From assembly GCF_014170335.1 (NCBI RefSeq), contig NZ_LZZS01000014.1, forward strand, positions 62,001 through 126,000: 64,000 nt of DNA, read 5' to 3'. Origin of the DNA: Achromobacter sp. UMC46. Lineage in GTDB: Bacteria > Pseudomonadota > Gammaproteobacteria > Burkholderiales > Burkholderiaceae_B. This document shows positions 34,421-43,343 of the stretch, piece after piece. Both the position numbers and the translations under genes were made by a program. The stretch's first letter is position 1. Every line of letters starts with the position of its first letter. The notes under the pieces are model-generated. The model saw nothing but the letters and a program-made list of their open reading frames with translations, had not been told where the DNA came from and made no database searches.

Positions 34421-35416
34421 CTATTCCAGCTTGATGTTGGCGGTCTTGATCAGGTCGCGCCACTTCACGATCTCGTCTTTGACGAACGCGCCGAATTGCT
34501 CAGGCGTGCCGGGCTTGGGCTCGGCCCCTGCGGCGATCATGCCTTTGGCCGTGGCGGGGTCCGACAGCACTTTCACCATGTCGGCGTTCATGCGCTTCAC
34601 GATGTCGGGCGGCGTGCCCTTGGGCGCCATCACGCCGCTCCACGAATAGGCTTCGTAGCCCGGCAGGCCGGATTCGGCGATGGTCGGCACCTCTGGCAGC
34701 ATGCTGGAGCGCGTGGGGTTGCCCACGCCCAGCGCACGCACTTTTCCGCCCTTCAGATGCGGCACGGCCGACGGGCCGTCCGCGAACATCACCTGCACCT
34801 GTCCGCCCAGCAGGTCCTGCATGGCGGGCGCGCTGCCACGGTACGGAATGTGCTGGATCCGCACGCCGGCCATCGCATTGAAGAGTTCGCCCGCCAGATG
34901 CGTGCCGCCGCCGGTGCCCGACGAGCTGAACGACAGCTTGCCCGGGTTCTCCTTGGCGTAGGCGATCAGTTCGCTGACCGTATTCACGGGCAGCGACGCG
35001 TTCACCACCAGCACGATGGGAAAGACCGCCGCCATGCCCACCGGCACGAAGTCGCGGGTGATGTCGTAGCTGAGGTTGTCGCGCAGGCTGGGCAGCACCG
35101 CGTGATGGATGGACGCGAAGAAGAAGTTGTAGCCATCGGGCTCGGCCTTGGCCGCGAATTGCGCGCCGACGATGCCGCCCGCGCCCGACTTGTTGTCCAC
35201 CACCGTCGGCACCGACCACAACTGGCCCAGCGGCTGCGTGGTGAAGCGCGCGGTGGTGTCCACCGGACCGCCCGCGGGAAAGGGCACGATGAAGGTCACG
35301 GCATGGCCCGGCCACGTGGCGGCGCGGGCGGTAATGGGAAATAAGGCGGGCACGACGGCGGCGGCGCACGCGGCGCCCAGCCCCGCGACGACGCGGCGGC
35401 GTTGAAGATCGGTCAC
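34421..35416 (-). CDS. Bug/TctC-family substrate-binding protein
   Basis: Periplasmic Bug-family protein, 331 aa from a GTG at 35416, chosen because an AGGAGA site lies about 5 bases before it; an ATG at 35452 would add 12 hydrophilic residues. The signal peptide has a twin-arginine-like start (LQRRRVVAGLGAACAAA) and a cleavage site near ARA/ATWPG. Mature motifs are VTFIVPFPAGGPVDTTARF and KAEPDGYNFFFAS. It converges on the NMO-like gene and lies downstream of a LysR gene on the same strand, 244 bases away. Ligand unknown. Confidence 0.9.
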   Translation of the reverse strand: MTDLQRRRVVAGLGAACAAAVVPALFPITARAATWPGHAVTFIVPFPAGGPVDTTARFTTQPLGQLWSVPTVVDNKSGAGGIVGAQFAAKAEPDGYNFFFASIHHAVLPSLRDNLSYDITRDFVPVGMAAVFPIVLVVNASLPVNTVSELIAYAKENPGKLSFSSSGTGGGTHLAGELFNAMAGVRIQHIPYRGSAPAMQDLLGGQVQVMFADGPSAVPHLKGGKVRALGVGNPTRSSMLPEVPTIAESGLPGYEAYSWSGVMAPKGTPPDIVKRMNADMVKVLSDPATAKGMIAAGAEPKPGTPEQFGAFVKDEIVKWRDLIKTANIKLE

Positions 35417-35660
35417 TGCAGTCTCCTGAGTCTTGGTGTTATTCACGGTCAAGCTTCAAGAACTGCTGCCCGCCGCTCTTATTTATTATTTTCCGGGCGC
35501 GCGGAATCGCCGCTACACATTTTCAAAAGCCCCTCTTTCGCGCCGCGCCGTTGTTCGCTCACCGGACAGGATCTTCCCTACAACGATGCGCGGATACGAC
35601 ATCCGGCGCAGGCCGAAGGGAGGAAGGCAAATTCAGACCGAGTCCGACGCGCGACTGCCC

Positions 35661-36560
35661 CTATTGGCCGCGCGCGGCGCGTTGCACGTGTTCGATGAAG
35701 CACTCGGCGAAGCTGGGCAGGTCGCGGCCGCGCTGTCGGCACAGCAGGCGATCGCGCAGCGCCCAGGCGTCTTCCAGCTTCAGCACGTGCAGCGCGTCGG
35801 GGCGGCTATAGCGCGCCGCGCAGGCCCGCGGCACGACGGCGATGCCCGCGCCCGCCTCCACCATGCGGCACACCGCTTCGAAGCTGCCCACGTGCACACG
35901 CTGGCAAATGCGCTTGCCCAGGCCGCTGGCGATGTCTTCCAGGAAGGTCTGGATGGCGCTGTCCGGATGAATCCCAACGAACTGGTAGGCGTCGACCAGA
36001 TCGACGAAATGCGCCGATTTGGAGGCCGCCAGCGGGTGGTCCAGCGAGGTCACCACGGTGAGTTCGTCGCGGAACAAGGGCGTGACGTCCAGCCCCGCCA
36101 CATCGATGTTGCCGGCTACCAGGCCCAGGTCTCCGGCGCCCGCGCGGATCGCGATGACGATGTCCCCGGATATCTTCTCTTCAAGCTCGACGTCCACGTC
36201 AGGGTTTTCCGCAAGGAACGTGGACAGCGCGTCTGCCAGGAACGAATTCGTGGCGGTGGTGTTGGCCAGCAGCCTCAAGCGTCCCTTCAAGCCGCTGGCG
36301 TAAGGCTGCAAGTCGGCGTTCAGGCATTCCAGTTGCCGGAAGACGGCGTTGGCGTGTTTCAGCAGCACCTCGCCCGCCGGCGTCAGCGCGACGCCGGTCG
36401 CCAGGCGCACCAGCAGGCGCGCCTTGAAGGCTTCTTCCATGTGCTTGACCCGCGCGCTCGCCGCCGGCAGGGACAGGAACGTGCGTTCCGCAGCCCGGGT
36501 CAGATTGAGTGTTTCCCCTACGTTCAGAAACAAACGCAGGTCAGTCAAATCATGTCTCAT
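35661..36560 (-). CDS. LysR-family transcriptional regulator
   Basis: LysR-type regulator, 299 aa, opening with MRHDLTDLRLFLNVGETLNL and the recognition segment FLSLPAASARVKHMEEAF. The effector domain includes LRLLANTTATNSFLADALS and PRACAARY. It is similar in layout to the LysR protein at 24943-25836 (both have an ANTTA motif in the same place), suggesting the two are paralogues. It is divergent from the SDR-MaoC-CaiB operon across 151 bases containing a GGCATT-N19-AATGCC inverted repeat and is that operon's likely regulator. The Bug gene downstream may be controlled too. Confidence 0.92.
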   Translation of the reverse strand: MRHDLTDLRLFLNVGETLNLTRAAERTFLSLPAASARVKHMEEAFKARLLVRLATGVALTPAGEVLLKHANAVFRQLECLNADLQPYASGLKGRLRLLANTTATNSFLADALSTFLAENPDVDVELEEKISGDIVIAIRAGAGDLGLVAGNIDVAGLDVTPLFRDELTVVTSLDHPLAASKSAHFVDLVDAYQFVGIHPDSAIQTFLEDIASGLGKRICQRVHVGSFEAVCRMVEAGAGIAVVPRACAARYSRPDALHVLKLEDAWALRDRLLCRQRGRDLPSFAECFIEHVQRAARGQ

Positions 36561-36580
36561 GTTCCACCACGCAGAAGGGG

Positions 36581-36611
36581 GGCATTTCTAATTTTGAATT
36601 CTTCGAATGCC
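36581..36611. promoter_or_regulatory. Candidate LysR operator between LysR and SDR genes
   Basis: GGCATT and AATGCC form a 6-base inverted repeat with a 19-base AT-rich spacer (TCTAATTTTGAATTCTTCG), 21-51 bases upstream of the LysR start in the divergent region. Size and place suit a LysR dimer half-site pair. The match is by eye. Confidence 0.42.
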
Positions 36612-36711
36612 AGGGCGAATCTACCATGTGCTAATCCCGCGAACCAACCCGGTTGATGCGGAACTGTTTTCCACAGGCGGCGCATGCGCCGCAGCACAGG
36701 AGTCACAGGCA

Positions 36712-37626
36712 ATGAGCGGCATGGTTTCCGGAAAGGTAGTGGTCGTCACGGGTGCGGGCGGCGGCATTGGGCGCAGCATCGCGCTGGCGATGGCGCAGGC
36801 GGGCGCGAAAGTGGTCGTGAACGACATCGGCGTATCGCTGACCGGTGAAGGCGGCGCGCAAGGCCCGGCGCAGGCGGTCGTGAAAGAGATCGTCTCGGCA
36901 GGCGGCCAGGCCGTCGCCAACACCGACAGCGTGGCCGCTTACGACAGCGCAAGCCGCGTGGTGCAGACCGCGATCGACGCGTTCGGCCGCATCGACGCGG
37001 TGATCAACAACGCGGGCAATCTGCGCGACCGCGTTTTCCACAAGATGAGCGAAGAGGAATGGCGCCAGGTGATCGACGTGCACCTGAACGGCTCGTTCTT
37101 CATGAGCCGCGCGGCAGCGCCCTATTTCCGCGAACAGGAGTCCGGCGCTTTCGTGCACATGACGTCCACGTCGGGCCTGATCGGCAACTTCGGCCAGGCG
37201 AACTACGCGGCCGCCAAGCTCGGCATCGTCGCCCTGTCCAAATCCATCGCGCTGGACATGGCGCGCTACCACGTGCGTTCGAACTGCATCGCGCCGTTCG
37301 CCTGGAGCCGCATGACCAGCTCCATCCCTGCGGAAACAGACGAAGAGAAGGCCCGCGTCGAAAAGCTGAAGAAGATGGAAGCCGGCAAGGTCGCGCCGAT
37401 GGCCGTCTACCTGGCCAGCGACGCGGCCAGTGAAATCACCGCGCAGATCTTCGCGGTGCGCGCCAACGAGATCATGCTGATGAGCCAGCCGCGCCCGCTG
37501 CGCACGGTGCACCACAGCGAAGGCTGGACGCCGGAACGCATCGCCGACATCGCCGTGCCCGCCATGCGCAAGCACTTCTACGCCTTGGAGCGCTCACCCG
37601 ACGTCATCGACTGGGACCCCATCTGA
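36712..37626 (+). CDS. Short-chain dehydrogenase/reductase ((3R)-hydroxyacyl-CoA dehydrogenase-like)
   Basis: SDR-family NAD(P)-dependent oxidoreductase, 304 aa from ATG 36712, preceded by AGGAG. The cofactor loop is TGAGGGIG at residues 13-20, NNAGN lies near 109-113, and the catalytic residues are Ser near 152-154, Tyr165 and Lys169 in NYAAAKLG. The long loop after strand 2 (NDIGVSLTGEGGAQGPAQ) matches the dehydrogenase part of peroxisomal multifunctional enzyme 2. The next gene encodes a hydratase-2 like protein, so the pair looks like a split MFE-2 for (R)-hydroxyacyl-CoA. First gene of a three-gene operon. Confidence 0.9.
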   Translation: MSGMVSGKVVVVTGAGGGIGRSIALAMAQAGAKVVVNDIGVSLTGEGGAQGPAQAVVKEIVSAGGQAVANTDSVAAYDSASRVVQTAIDAFGRIDAVINNAGNLRDRVFHKMSEEEWRQVIDVHLNGSFFMSRAAAPYFREQESGAFVHMTSTSGLIGNFGQANYAAAKLGIVALSKSIALDMARYHVRSNCIAPFAWSRMTSSIPAETDEEKARVEKLKKMEAGKVAPMAVYLASDAASEITAQIFAVRANEIMLMSQPRPLRTVHHSEGWTPERIADIAVPAMRKHFYALERSPDVIDWDPI

Positions 37627-37633
37627 GACCGCC

Positions 37634-38494
37634 ATGCCCCTGGATTACGCGACCGTGAAGAACTGGCGCTTTGACGATGTGCGTCAGCGCTACGAACAGA
37701 AAGACACCATGCTGTATGCGCTGGGCATCGGCCTGGGCCAGGACCCCGAAGACGCCGGCCAATTGCGCTACGTGTACGAAAAGGAATTGCAGGCATTCCC
37801 CACGATGGCCGTGGTGCTGGGCTATCCCGGCTTCTGGGTGCAGGACCCTCGCGCCGGCATCGACTGGGTGAAGGTGGTGCATGGCGAACAGCGCCTGACG
37901 GTGCATGCGCCGTTGCCCACGTCGGGCGTCGTCGTCGGCAAAAGCCGCAACACGCATGTGATCGACAAGGGCGCGGACAAGGGCGCCATCGTCATCACCG
38001 AACGCACGCTGCACGACGAAAGCGGCGCCTGCCTGGCCACCTTGCGCCAAAGCACCTTCTGCCGCGGCGATGGCGGCTTCGGCCAGGGCGACGACAGCCC
38101 CGAGGCCCTGCCCGCCGTGCCGGGCGGCAAGCCTGACCTGCAATGCGAGCTGCGCGTGCCGCCCAGCGCCGCCCTGCTGTACCGCTTGAACGCCGACCGC
38201 AATCCGCTGCATGCCGATCCCGAGGTCGCGCATCAGGCGGGGTATCCCCGGCCCATCCTGCACGGCCTGTGCTCGTACGGCGTGGCCGCGCACGCCATCG
38301 TGAAAAGCTGCTGCGGCTACGACGCGTCGCGGCTGACCAGCCTGAACACGCGCTTCTCGGCGCCGGTGTATCCCGGCGAAACACTGCAATGCGACATGTG
38401 GCGCATGCCGGACGGGCAAATCCGCTTCCAGGTGCGGTCGCGCGAACGCGATCTTGTCGTCATGAGCCACGGCACCGCGACGGTGCAATCATGA
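37634..38494 (+). CDS. MaoC-family enoyl-CoA hydratase 2
   Basis: Double-hotdog (R)-specific enoyl-CoA hydratase, 286 aa. The signature YRLNADRNPLHADPEVAHQA and PRPILHGLCSYG near residues 180-215 carries the catalytic Asp/His of hydratase 2. The N-terminal half (YALGIGLGQDPEDAGQLRYV, FPTMAVVLGYPGFW) matches the non-catalytic hotdog of MFE-2. It starts 7 bases after the SDR gene and overlaps the CoA-transferase gene by four bases (ATGA). With the SDR enzyme it would convert a trans-enoyl-CoA to a 3-ketoacyl-CoA via the R-hydroxy intermediate. Confidence 0.92.
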   Translation: MPLDYATVKNWRFDDVRQRYEQKDTMLYALGIGLGQDPEDAGQLRYVYEKELQAFPTMAVVLGYPGFWVQDPRAGIDWVKVVHGEQRLTVHAPLPTSGVVVGKSRNTHVIDKGADKGAIVITERTLHDESGACLATLRQSTFCRGDGGFGQGDDSPEALPAVPGGKPDLQCELRVPPSAALLYRLNADRNPLHADPEVAHQAGYPRPILHGLCSYGVAAHAIVKSCCGYDASRLTSLNTRFSAPVYPGETLQCDMWRMPDGQIRFQVRSRERDLVVMSHGTATVQS

Positions 38495-39726
38495 CGCGCC
38501 CGCCCGCGCTAGACGGCATCCGCGTGCTGGATTTGTCGCGCATTCTGGCCGGCCCCTGGTGCACGCAGAACCTGGCCGACCTGGGCGCCGACGTCATCAA
38601 GATCGAACGCCCGCATGTCGGCGATGACACGCGCGCCTGGGGTCCGCCGTACCTGAAGGACGGCGACGGCCAGGACACGACCGAGTCCGCCTACTACCTC
38701 AGCGCCAACCGCAACAAGCGTTCGGTCGAAGCCGACATGGCCACGCCCGAGGGCGCGGCGCTGATCCGCGAACTGGCGGCAGCCAGCGATATCCTGGTGG
38801 AGAACTTCAAGGTGGGCGGCCTGGCCAAGTACGGCCTGGACTACGACAGCCTGAAGGCCGTCAACCCGCGCCTGATCTACTGCTCGGTCACCGGCTTCGG
38901 CCAGGACGGCCCCTTCGCGCAGCGCCCCGGCTACGACTTCATGATCCAGGGCATGGGCGGGCTGATGAGCATCACCGGCGAACGCGACGACCTGCCCGGC
39001 GGCGGCCCGCAGAAGGCCGGCGTGGCGGTGACGGACATCGTCACCGGCATGTACGCCACCGTCGCGATCCTGGCGGCCTTGCAGGAACGCCACCGCAGCG
39101 GCCTGGGGCAGCATCTGGACATCGCCCTGCTGGACAGCCACGTGGCGCTGCTGGCCAACCAGAACTCCAACTACTTCAATTCGGGCGTGGCGCCCACGCG
39201 CGCCGGCAACGCGCATCAAAACGTGGTGCCGTATCAGGTGTTCGCCGCCAGCGACGGCCACCTGATCGTGGCCACCGGCAACGAATCGCAGTACCGCGCG
39301 TATTGCCGCGCCATCGGCGTGCCCGAGCTGGGCGACGACCCGCGCTTCGCCACCAACCGGCTGCGCGTCACCAACCGCGAAGTGCTGATCGCCATGTTGA
39401 CGGCGATCATGCTGGAAGGCCGGCGCGACGATTGGATCGCCAAGCTGGAAGCGGTGGGCGTGCCCTGCGGCCCCATCAACAACATCGCGCAGGCATTCGC
39501 GCATCCGCAGGCGCAGGCAAGGCAGTTGCGCCGGGACCTGCCGCATCCGTCCGGCGGCATGGCGCCGGTCACCGCCAGCCCGCTGCGGTTTTCGGCGTCG
39601 CCCGTCGTCTATCGCCGCGCGCCGCCGCTACTGGGCGAACACACCGAGGAAGTGCTGCGCGACGTGCTGGGCAAATCGGACGACGCCATCGCGGCGTTCA
39701 AGGCGGCCACCGCGAAGACGCCTTAG
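38491..39726 (+). CDS. CaiB/BaiF (class III) CoA-transferase
   Basis: Class III CoA-transferase, 411 aa, ATG at 38491. N-terminal GIRVLDLSRILAGPWCTQNL and GADVIKIERPHVGDDTRAWG are typical; the catalytic Asp is at about 182 in GVAVTDIVTGMYATVA. It resembles the transferase at 1147-2274 more closely (both have a DDTRAWGPP/DETRGWGPP stretch) than the one at 22772-23965. It is last in the SDR-MaoC operon and probably makes the CoA ester that the hydratase and dehydrogenase then process. It converges on the class I fumarase gene 14 bases away. Confidence 0.89.
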   Translation: MTRPPALDGIRVLDLSRILAGPWCTQNLADLGADVIKIERPHVGDDTRAWGPPYLKDGDGQDTTESAYYLSANRNKRSVEADMATPEGAALIRELAAASDILVENFKVGGLAKYGLDYDSLKAVNPRLIYCSVTGFGQDGPFAQRPGYDFMIQGMGGLMSITGERDDLPGGGPQKAGVAVTDIVTGMYATVAILAALQERHRSGLGQHLDIALLDSHVALLANQNSNYFNSGVAPTRAGNAHQNVVPYQVFAASDGHLIVATGNESQYRAYCRAIGVPELGDDPRFATNRLRVTNREVLIAMLTAIMLEGRRDDWIAKLEAVGVPCGPINNIAQAFAHPQAQARQLRRDLPHPSGGMAPVTASPLRFSASPVVYRRAPPLLGEHTEEVLRDVLGKSDDAIAAFKAATAKTP

Positions 39727-39740
39727 GACGGCAGGCGCGC

Positions 39741-41264
39741 TTACGCCACGGCGACGGGGATCTTGCCGATCTTGGCCTGCCATTCCTTGGGGCCCGTCGT
39801 GTGGACCGAGGTGCCCTGGGCGTCCACCGCCACGGTCACCGGCATGTCCTTCACGTCGAACTCATAGATGGCTTCCATGCCCAGGTCGGCAAAGCCCAGC
39901 ACCTTGGCGCCGCGGATGGCTTTGGACACCAGGTAGGCCGCGCCGCCCACGGCCATCAGGTAGGCCGAGCCGTGCTTCTTGATGGCTTCGATGGCGACCG
40001 GGCCGCGTTCCGACTTGCCGATCATGGAAATCAGGCCGGTCTTCTCCAGCATCATGTCGGTGAACTTGTCCATGCGCGTGGCGGTCGTGGGGCCGGCGGG
40101 GCCGACCACTTCGTCGCCCACCGGATCCACCGGGCCCACGTAATAGATCACGCGGTTGGTGAAGTCCACCGGCAGCGATTCGCCACGGGCCAGCATGTCC
40201 TGGATGCGCTTGTGCGCGGCATCGCGGCCGGTCAGCATCTTGCCCGACAGCAGCAGGGTCTGGCCCGGCTTCCAGCTGGCGACCTCTTCCTTCGTCAGCG
40301 TGTTCAGGTCCACTTGCTTGGACTTGTTGTAGTCCGGCGCCCAGTGCACTTCCGGCCATTCCGACAACGACGGCGGATCCAGGCGCGCGGGGCCCGAGCC
40401 GTCCAGCTCGAAGTGCGCGTGGCGCGTGGCGGCGCAGTTCGGGATCATCGCGACGGGCTTGGAGGCCGCGTGCGTCGGGAAGGTGCTGATCTTGACGTCC
40501 AGCACGGTCGTCAGGCCGCCCAGGCCCTGCGCGCCGATGCCCAGCGCGTTGACCTTTTCATACAGCTCGATGCGCAACTCTTCCAGCTTGTTCTGCGGGC
40601 CGCGGGCCAGCAGTTCGTACATGTCGATGTCTTCCATCAACGACTGCTTGGCCATCAGCATGGCTTTTTCGGCGGTACCGCCGACGCCGATGCCCAGCAT
40701 GCCGGGGGGGCACCAGCCGGCGCCCATCGTCGGGACCGTCTTCAGCACCCAGTCCACCAGCGAATCGCTGGGGTTCAGCATGGCGAACTTGGTCTTATTT
40801 TCCGAACCGCCGCCCTTGGAAGCGATTTGCACGTCGACCTTGTCGCCCTGGACAAGTTCGACGTGCAGGATACAGGGCGTGTTGTCGCGCGTGTTCTTGC
40901 GCGCAAACAGGGGGTCGTCCAGCACCGAGGCGCGCAGGGGATTGTCCGGATTCAGGTAGCCGCGGCGCACGCCTTCATCACAGAGCTCCTGCAGGGTGCG
41001 CTTGGTGTCAAAGCGCACGCTCATGCCGATCTTCAGGAAGACGTTGACGATGCCGGTGTCCTGGCACAGCGGGCGCTTGCCTTCGGCGCACATGCGCGAA
41101 TTGGTCAGGATCTGCGCCATCGCGTCGCGCGCGGCGGGGCTTTCCTCGCGTTCGTAGGCGCGCGCCAGGTGGCGGATGTAATCCACGGGATGGTAGTAGC
41201 TGATGAACTGGATGCCATCGGCTATCGACTGGATGAGGTCTTCTTCTTTAATGATGACGGACAT
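39741..41264 (-). CDS. Fumarate hydratase class I (4Fe-4S)
   Basis: Oxygen-sensitive iron-sulfur fumarase, 507 aa, FumA/FumB type with both domains on one chain. The three cluster cysteines are visible at about 67 (PLCQDTG), 185 (GAGWCPPGMLG) and 277 (IPNCAATRH), with nearly the same spacing as E. coli FumA. KGGGSENKTKFAMLNPSDS binds substrate. The C-terminal beta domain begins around LLLSGKMLTGRDAAHKR. The iron-free FumC is encoded at 9041-10438, giving the cell two fumarases with opposite iron and oxygen needs. Confidence 0.94.
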   Translation of the reverse strand: MSVIIKEEDLIQSIADGIQFISYYHPVDYIRHLARAYEREESPAARDAMAQILTNSRMCAEGKRPLCQDTGIVNVFLKIGMSVRFDTKRTLQELCDEGVRRGYLNPDNPLRASVLDDPLFARKNTRDNTPCILHVELVQGDKVDVQIASKGGGSENKTKFAMLNPSDSLVDWVLKTVPTMGAGWCPPGMLGIGVGGTAEKAMLMAKQSLMEDIDMYELLARGPQNKLEELRIELYEKVNALGIGAQGLGGLTTVLDVKISTFPTHAASKPVAMIPNCAATRHAHFELDGSGPARLDPPSLSEWPEVHWAPDYNKSKQVDLNTLTKEEVASWKPGQTLLLSGKMLTGRDAAHKRIQDMLARGESLPVDFTNRVIYYVGPVDPVGDEVVGPAGPTTATRMDKFTDMMLEKTGLISMIGKSERGPVAIEAIKKHGSAYLMAVGGAAYLVSKAIRGAKVLGFADLGMEAIYEFDVKDMPVTVAVDAQGTSVHTTGPKEWQAKIGKIPVAVA

Positions 41265-41351
41265 GGCGATTTACGGGTCTAGATGGAAAACTTGAAAACG
41301 CGGCTGGCGGGTGAAACCAACCACAAGGGAGAATAGATCGTTGTTGCTGCG

Positions 41352-41373
41352 CGGCCGCCTTTCAAGGCGGCCG
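41352..41373. repeat. Long perfect palindrome downstream of the crotonase gene
   Basis: CGGCCGCCTT-TC-AAGGCGGCCG, a perfect 10-base inverted repeat with a 2-base centre, 11 bases beyond the crotonase stop and before the fumarase promoter side. No T-run follows, so it may be a processing or Rho-assisted terminator hairpin for the crotonase message. Confidence 0.4.
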
Positions 41374-41383
41374 GGGATACGCT

Positions 41384-42151
41384 TTATTTACCTTGCCAGA
41401 CCGGCTTGCGCTTCTCGGCGAAAGCGGTCGCGCCTTCTTTGGCGTCGGCGGACGAGAAAATGTGGGCGATCAGCGGGCGCTGGCGGTCGAACATGCCTTC
41501 CTGCTCCCAGTCACCCGATTGCGACACGATGCTCTTGGCGGTCTGCACGGCCAGCGGGCCGTTTTCGACAATGGCGCGCGCCAGTTCCAGCGCGCCGGCC
41601 AGGGCGCCGCCCGGTTCGGTCAGGCGGTTGACCAGGCCGAACGAGTAGGCGCGCTCGGCGCTGAGCATCTCACCGGTCAGGATCACTTCCATGGCGATGT
41701 GGTACGGCAGGCGGCGCGGCAGGCGCAGCATGCCACCGGCGCCGGCCACCAGGCCGCGCTTGACTTCGGGCAGGCCGAACTTGGCGTTGCTGGCGGCCAC
41801 GATCAGGTCCGAGGCCAGGGCCATTTCGCAGCCGCCGGCCAACGCATAGCCTTCCACGGCGGCGATCAGCGGCTTCTTCGGCGGGCGTTCGTTCAGGCCA
41901 GCGAAACCACGGCCTTCCACGTAGGGCCGCTGCCCGGATTTGGCAAACGCCTTCAAGTCCATGCCCGACGAGAACGTGCCGCCGCCACCGGTCAGGATGC
42001 CGATACGGACATCGTCGCGGCTGTCCAGCTGGTCCAGCGCGGCGGCCATGGCCTGCGCGGTTTCCAGGTTGATGGCGTTCTTGGCTTCGGGGCGGTTGAT
42101 CGTGATGATCTGGATGCCGTCAGTGACTTCCACCGTGATCAGGTCTGACAT
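41384..42151 (-). CDS. Enoyl-CoA hydratase/isomerase family protein (crotonase)
   Basis: Crotonase-fold enzyme, 255 aa from ATG 42151 with a GGAGC site about 7 bases before it. Both hydratase glutamates are present: one in ALAGGCEMALASD, the other in FGLPEVKRGLVAGAGG. So hydration of a trans-enoyl-CoA is chemically possible, in contrast to the PaaG-like protein at 25861-26685. The oxyanion hole lies in GTFSSGMDLKAFA. It stands alone, minus strand, upstream of the class I fumarase gene and divergent from glyQ. Physiological substrate unknown. Confidence 0.88.
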   Translation of the reverse strand: MSDLITVEVTDGIQIITINRPEAKNAINLETAQAMAAALDQLDSRDDVRIGILTGGGGTFSSGMDLKAFAKSGQRPYVEGRGFAGLNERPPKKPLIAAVEGYALAGGCEMALASDLIVAASNAKFGLPEVKRGLVAGAGGMLRLPRRLPYHIAMEVILTGEMLSAERAYSFGLVNRLTEPGGALAGALELARAIVENGPLAVQTAKSIVSQSGDWEQEGMFDRQRPLIAHIFSSADAKEGATAFAEKRKPVWQGK

Positions 42152-42431
42152 TGGGACTGCTCCTTCCGGGAATTCTCGGAATCGGGTTCCGGGTTTTATA
42201 TAAGACTTGGGACGTAACCTGGAATCATACGACCATTGGTTTCCAGGCGCAGCCGGGGCCTCCCGGAGCGTCCGCCAGCGGCACACTTCGCGCCCCGGCC
42301 GGATGACCGGGAAGCATAGATGTAACCGCCCACCCGGCATTCGGGAACAGGACCGGCCCGGGCCAGTTAAAATGCCCGGTTTCCCACGCCCAAGGCAAGC
42401 CTTGCCCGGCGAGTCGAATTCCAAGAATCCT

Positions 42432-43343
42432 ATGCTCACCTTTCAGCAAATCATCCTTACGCTCCAGGAATACTGGGACAAGCAGGGTTGCGCCCTGCTG
42501 CAACCCTACGACATGGAAGTCGGCGCCGGCACCTCGCACACGGCCACATTCCTGCGCGCGATCGGCCCGGAGCCGTGGCGCGCCGCCTATGTGCAGCCGT
42601 CGCGCCGCCCCAAGGATGGCCGCTATGGCGAAAACCCCAACCGCCTGCAGCACTACTACCAGTATCAGGTCGTGCTGAAGCCGGCGCCCCCGGAAATCCT
42701 GGATCTGTACATCGGCTCGCTGAAGGCGCTGGGCATCGACCCGACGCAGCACGACATCCGCTTCGTCGAAGACGACTGGGAAAATCCGACGCTGGGCGCC
42801 TGGGGCCTGGGCTGGGAAGTCTGGCTGAACGGCATGGAAGTCACGCAGTTCACCTACTTCCAGCAAGTGGGCGGCCTGGACTGCACGCCGACCACGGGTG
42901 AAATCACCTACGGCCTGGAGCGCCTGGCCATGTACCTGCAGGACGTGCAAAGCGTGTACGACCTGGTCTGGACGGAAGGCGCCAACGGCAACCGCGTGCT
43001 GTACCGCGACGTGTTCCACCAGAACGAGGTGGAGCAGTCCACCTACAACTTCGAGCACTCGTCGGCCGACATGCTGTTCGCGCACTTCAACGATTACGAA
43101 ACCGAAGCCAAACGCCTGATGGACGTGCCGCTGGCGCTGCCGGCCTACGAGGCCGCGCTGAAAGCCGCGCACACGTTCAACATGCTGGACGCCCGTGGCG
43201 CGATCAGCGTCACCGAGCGCGCCGCCTACATCGGCCGCATCCGCAACCTGTCGCGCGCCGTCGCCCAGGCTTACTACGAATCCCGCGAACGACTGGGCTT
43301 TCCCATGCTGGGCCGCAACCAGGCCGCCGGGGAGGCTGCATAA
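42432..43343 (+). CDS. glyQ: Glycine--tRNA ligase alpha subunit
   Basis: Catalytic alpha subunit of the bacterial heterotetrameric glycyl-tRNA synthetase, 303 aa. The ATG at 42432 gives [20 protein letters not shown], the conserved N-terminus. Class II motifs follow: [21 protein letters not shown] near residue 35, [20 protein letters not shown], and [12 protein letters not shown]. The stop codon is followed at once by the glyS start. A TAAAAT at 42368-42373 about 60 bases upstream may be the -10 element. No T-box leader was recognised, as expected for this phylum. Confidence 0.96.
   Translation: MLTFQQIILTLQEYWDKQGCALLQPYDMEVGAGTSHTATFLRAIGPEPWRAAYVQPSRRPKDGRYGENPNRLQHYYQYQVVLKPAPPEILDLYIGSLKALGIDPTQHDIRFVEDDWENPTLGAWGLGWEVWLNGMEVTQFTYFQQVGGLDCTPTTGEITYGLERLAMYLQDVQSVYDLVWTEGANGNRVLYRDVFHQNEVEQSTYNFEHSSADMLFAHFNDYETEAKRLMDVPLALPAYEAALKAAHTFNMLDARGAISVTERAAYIGRIRNLSRAVAQAYYESRERLGFPMLGRNQAAGEAA

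Noticed and set aside
42152..42431. A T-box or other glycine-sensing leader before glyQ
   Set aside because: No T-box sequence, specifier stem or glycine-aptamer core could be found in the 280-base interval.
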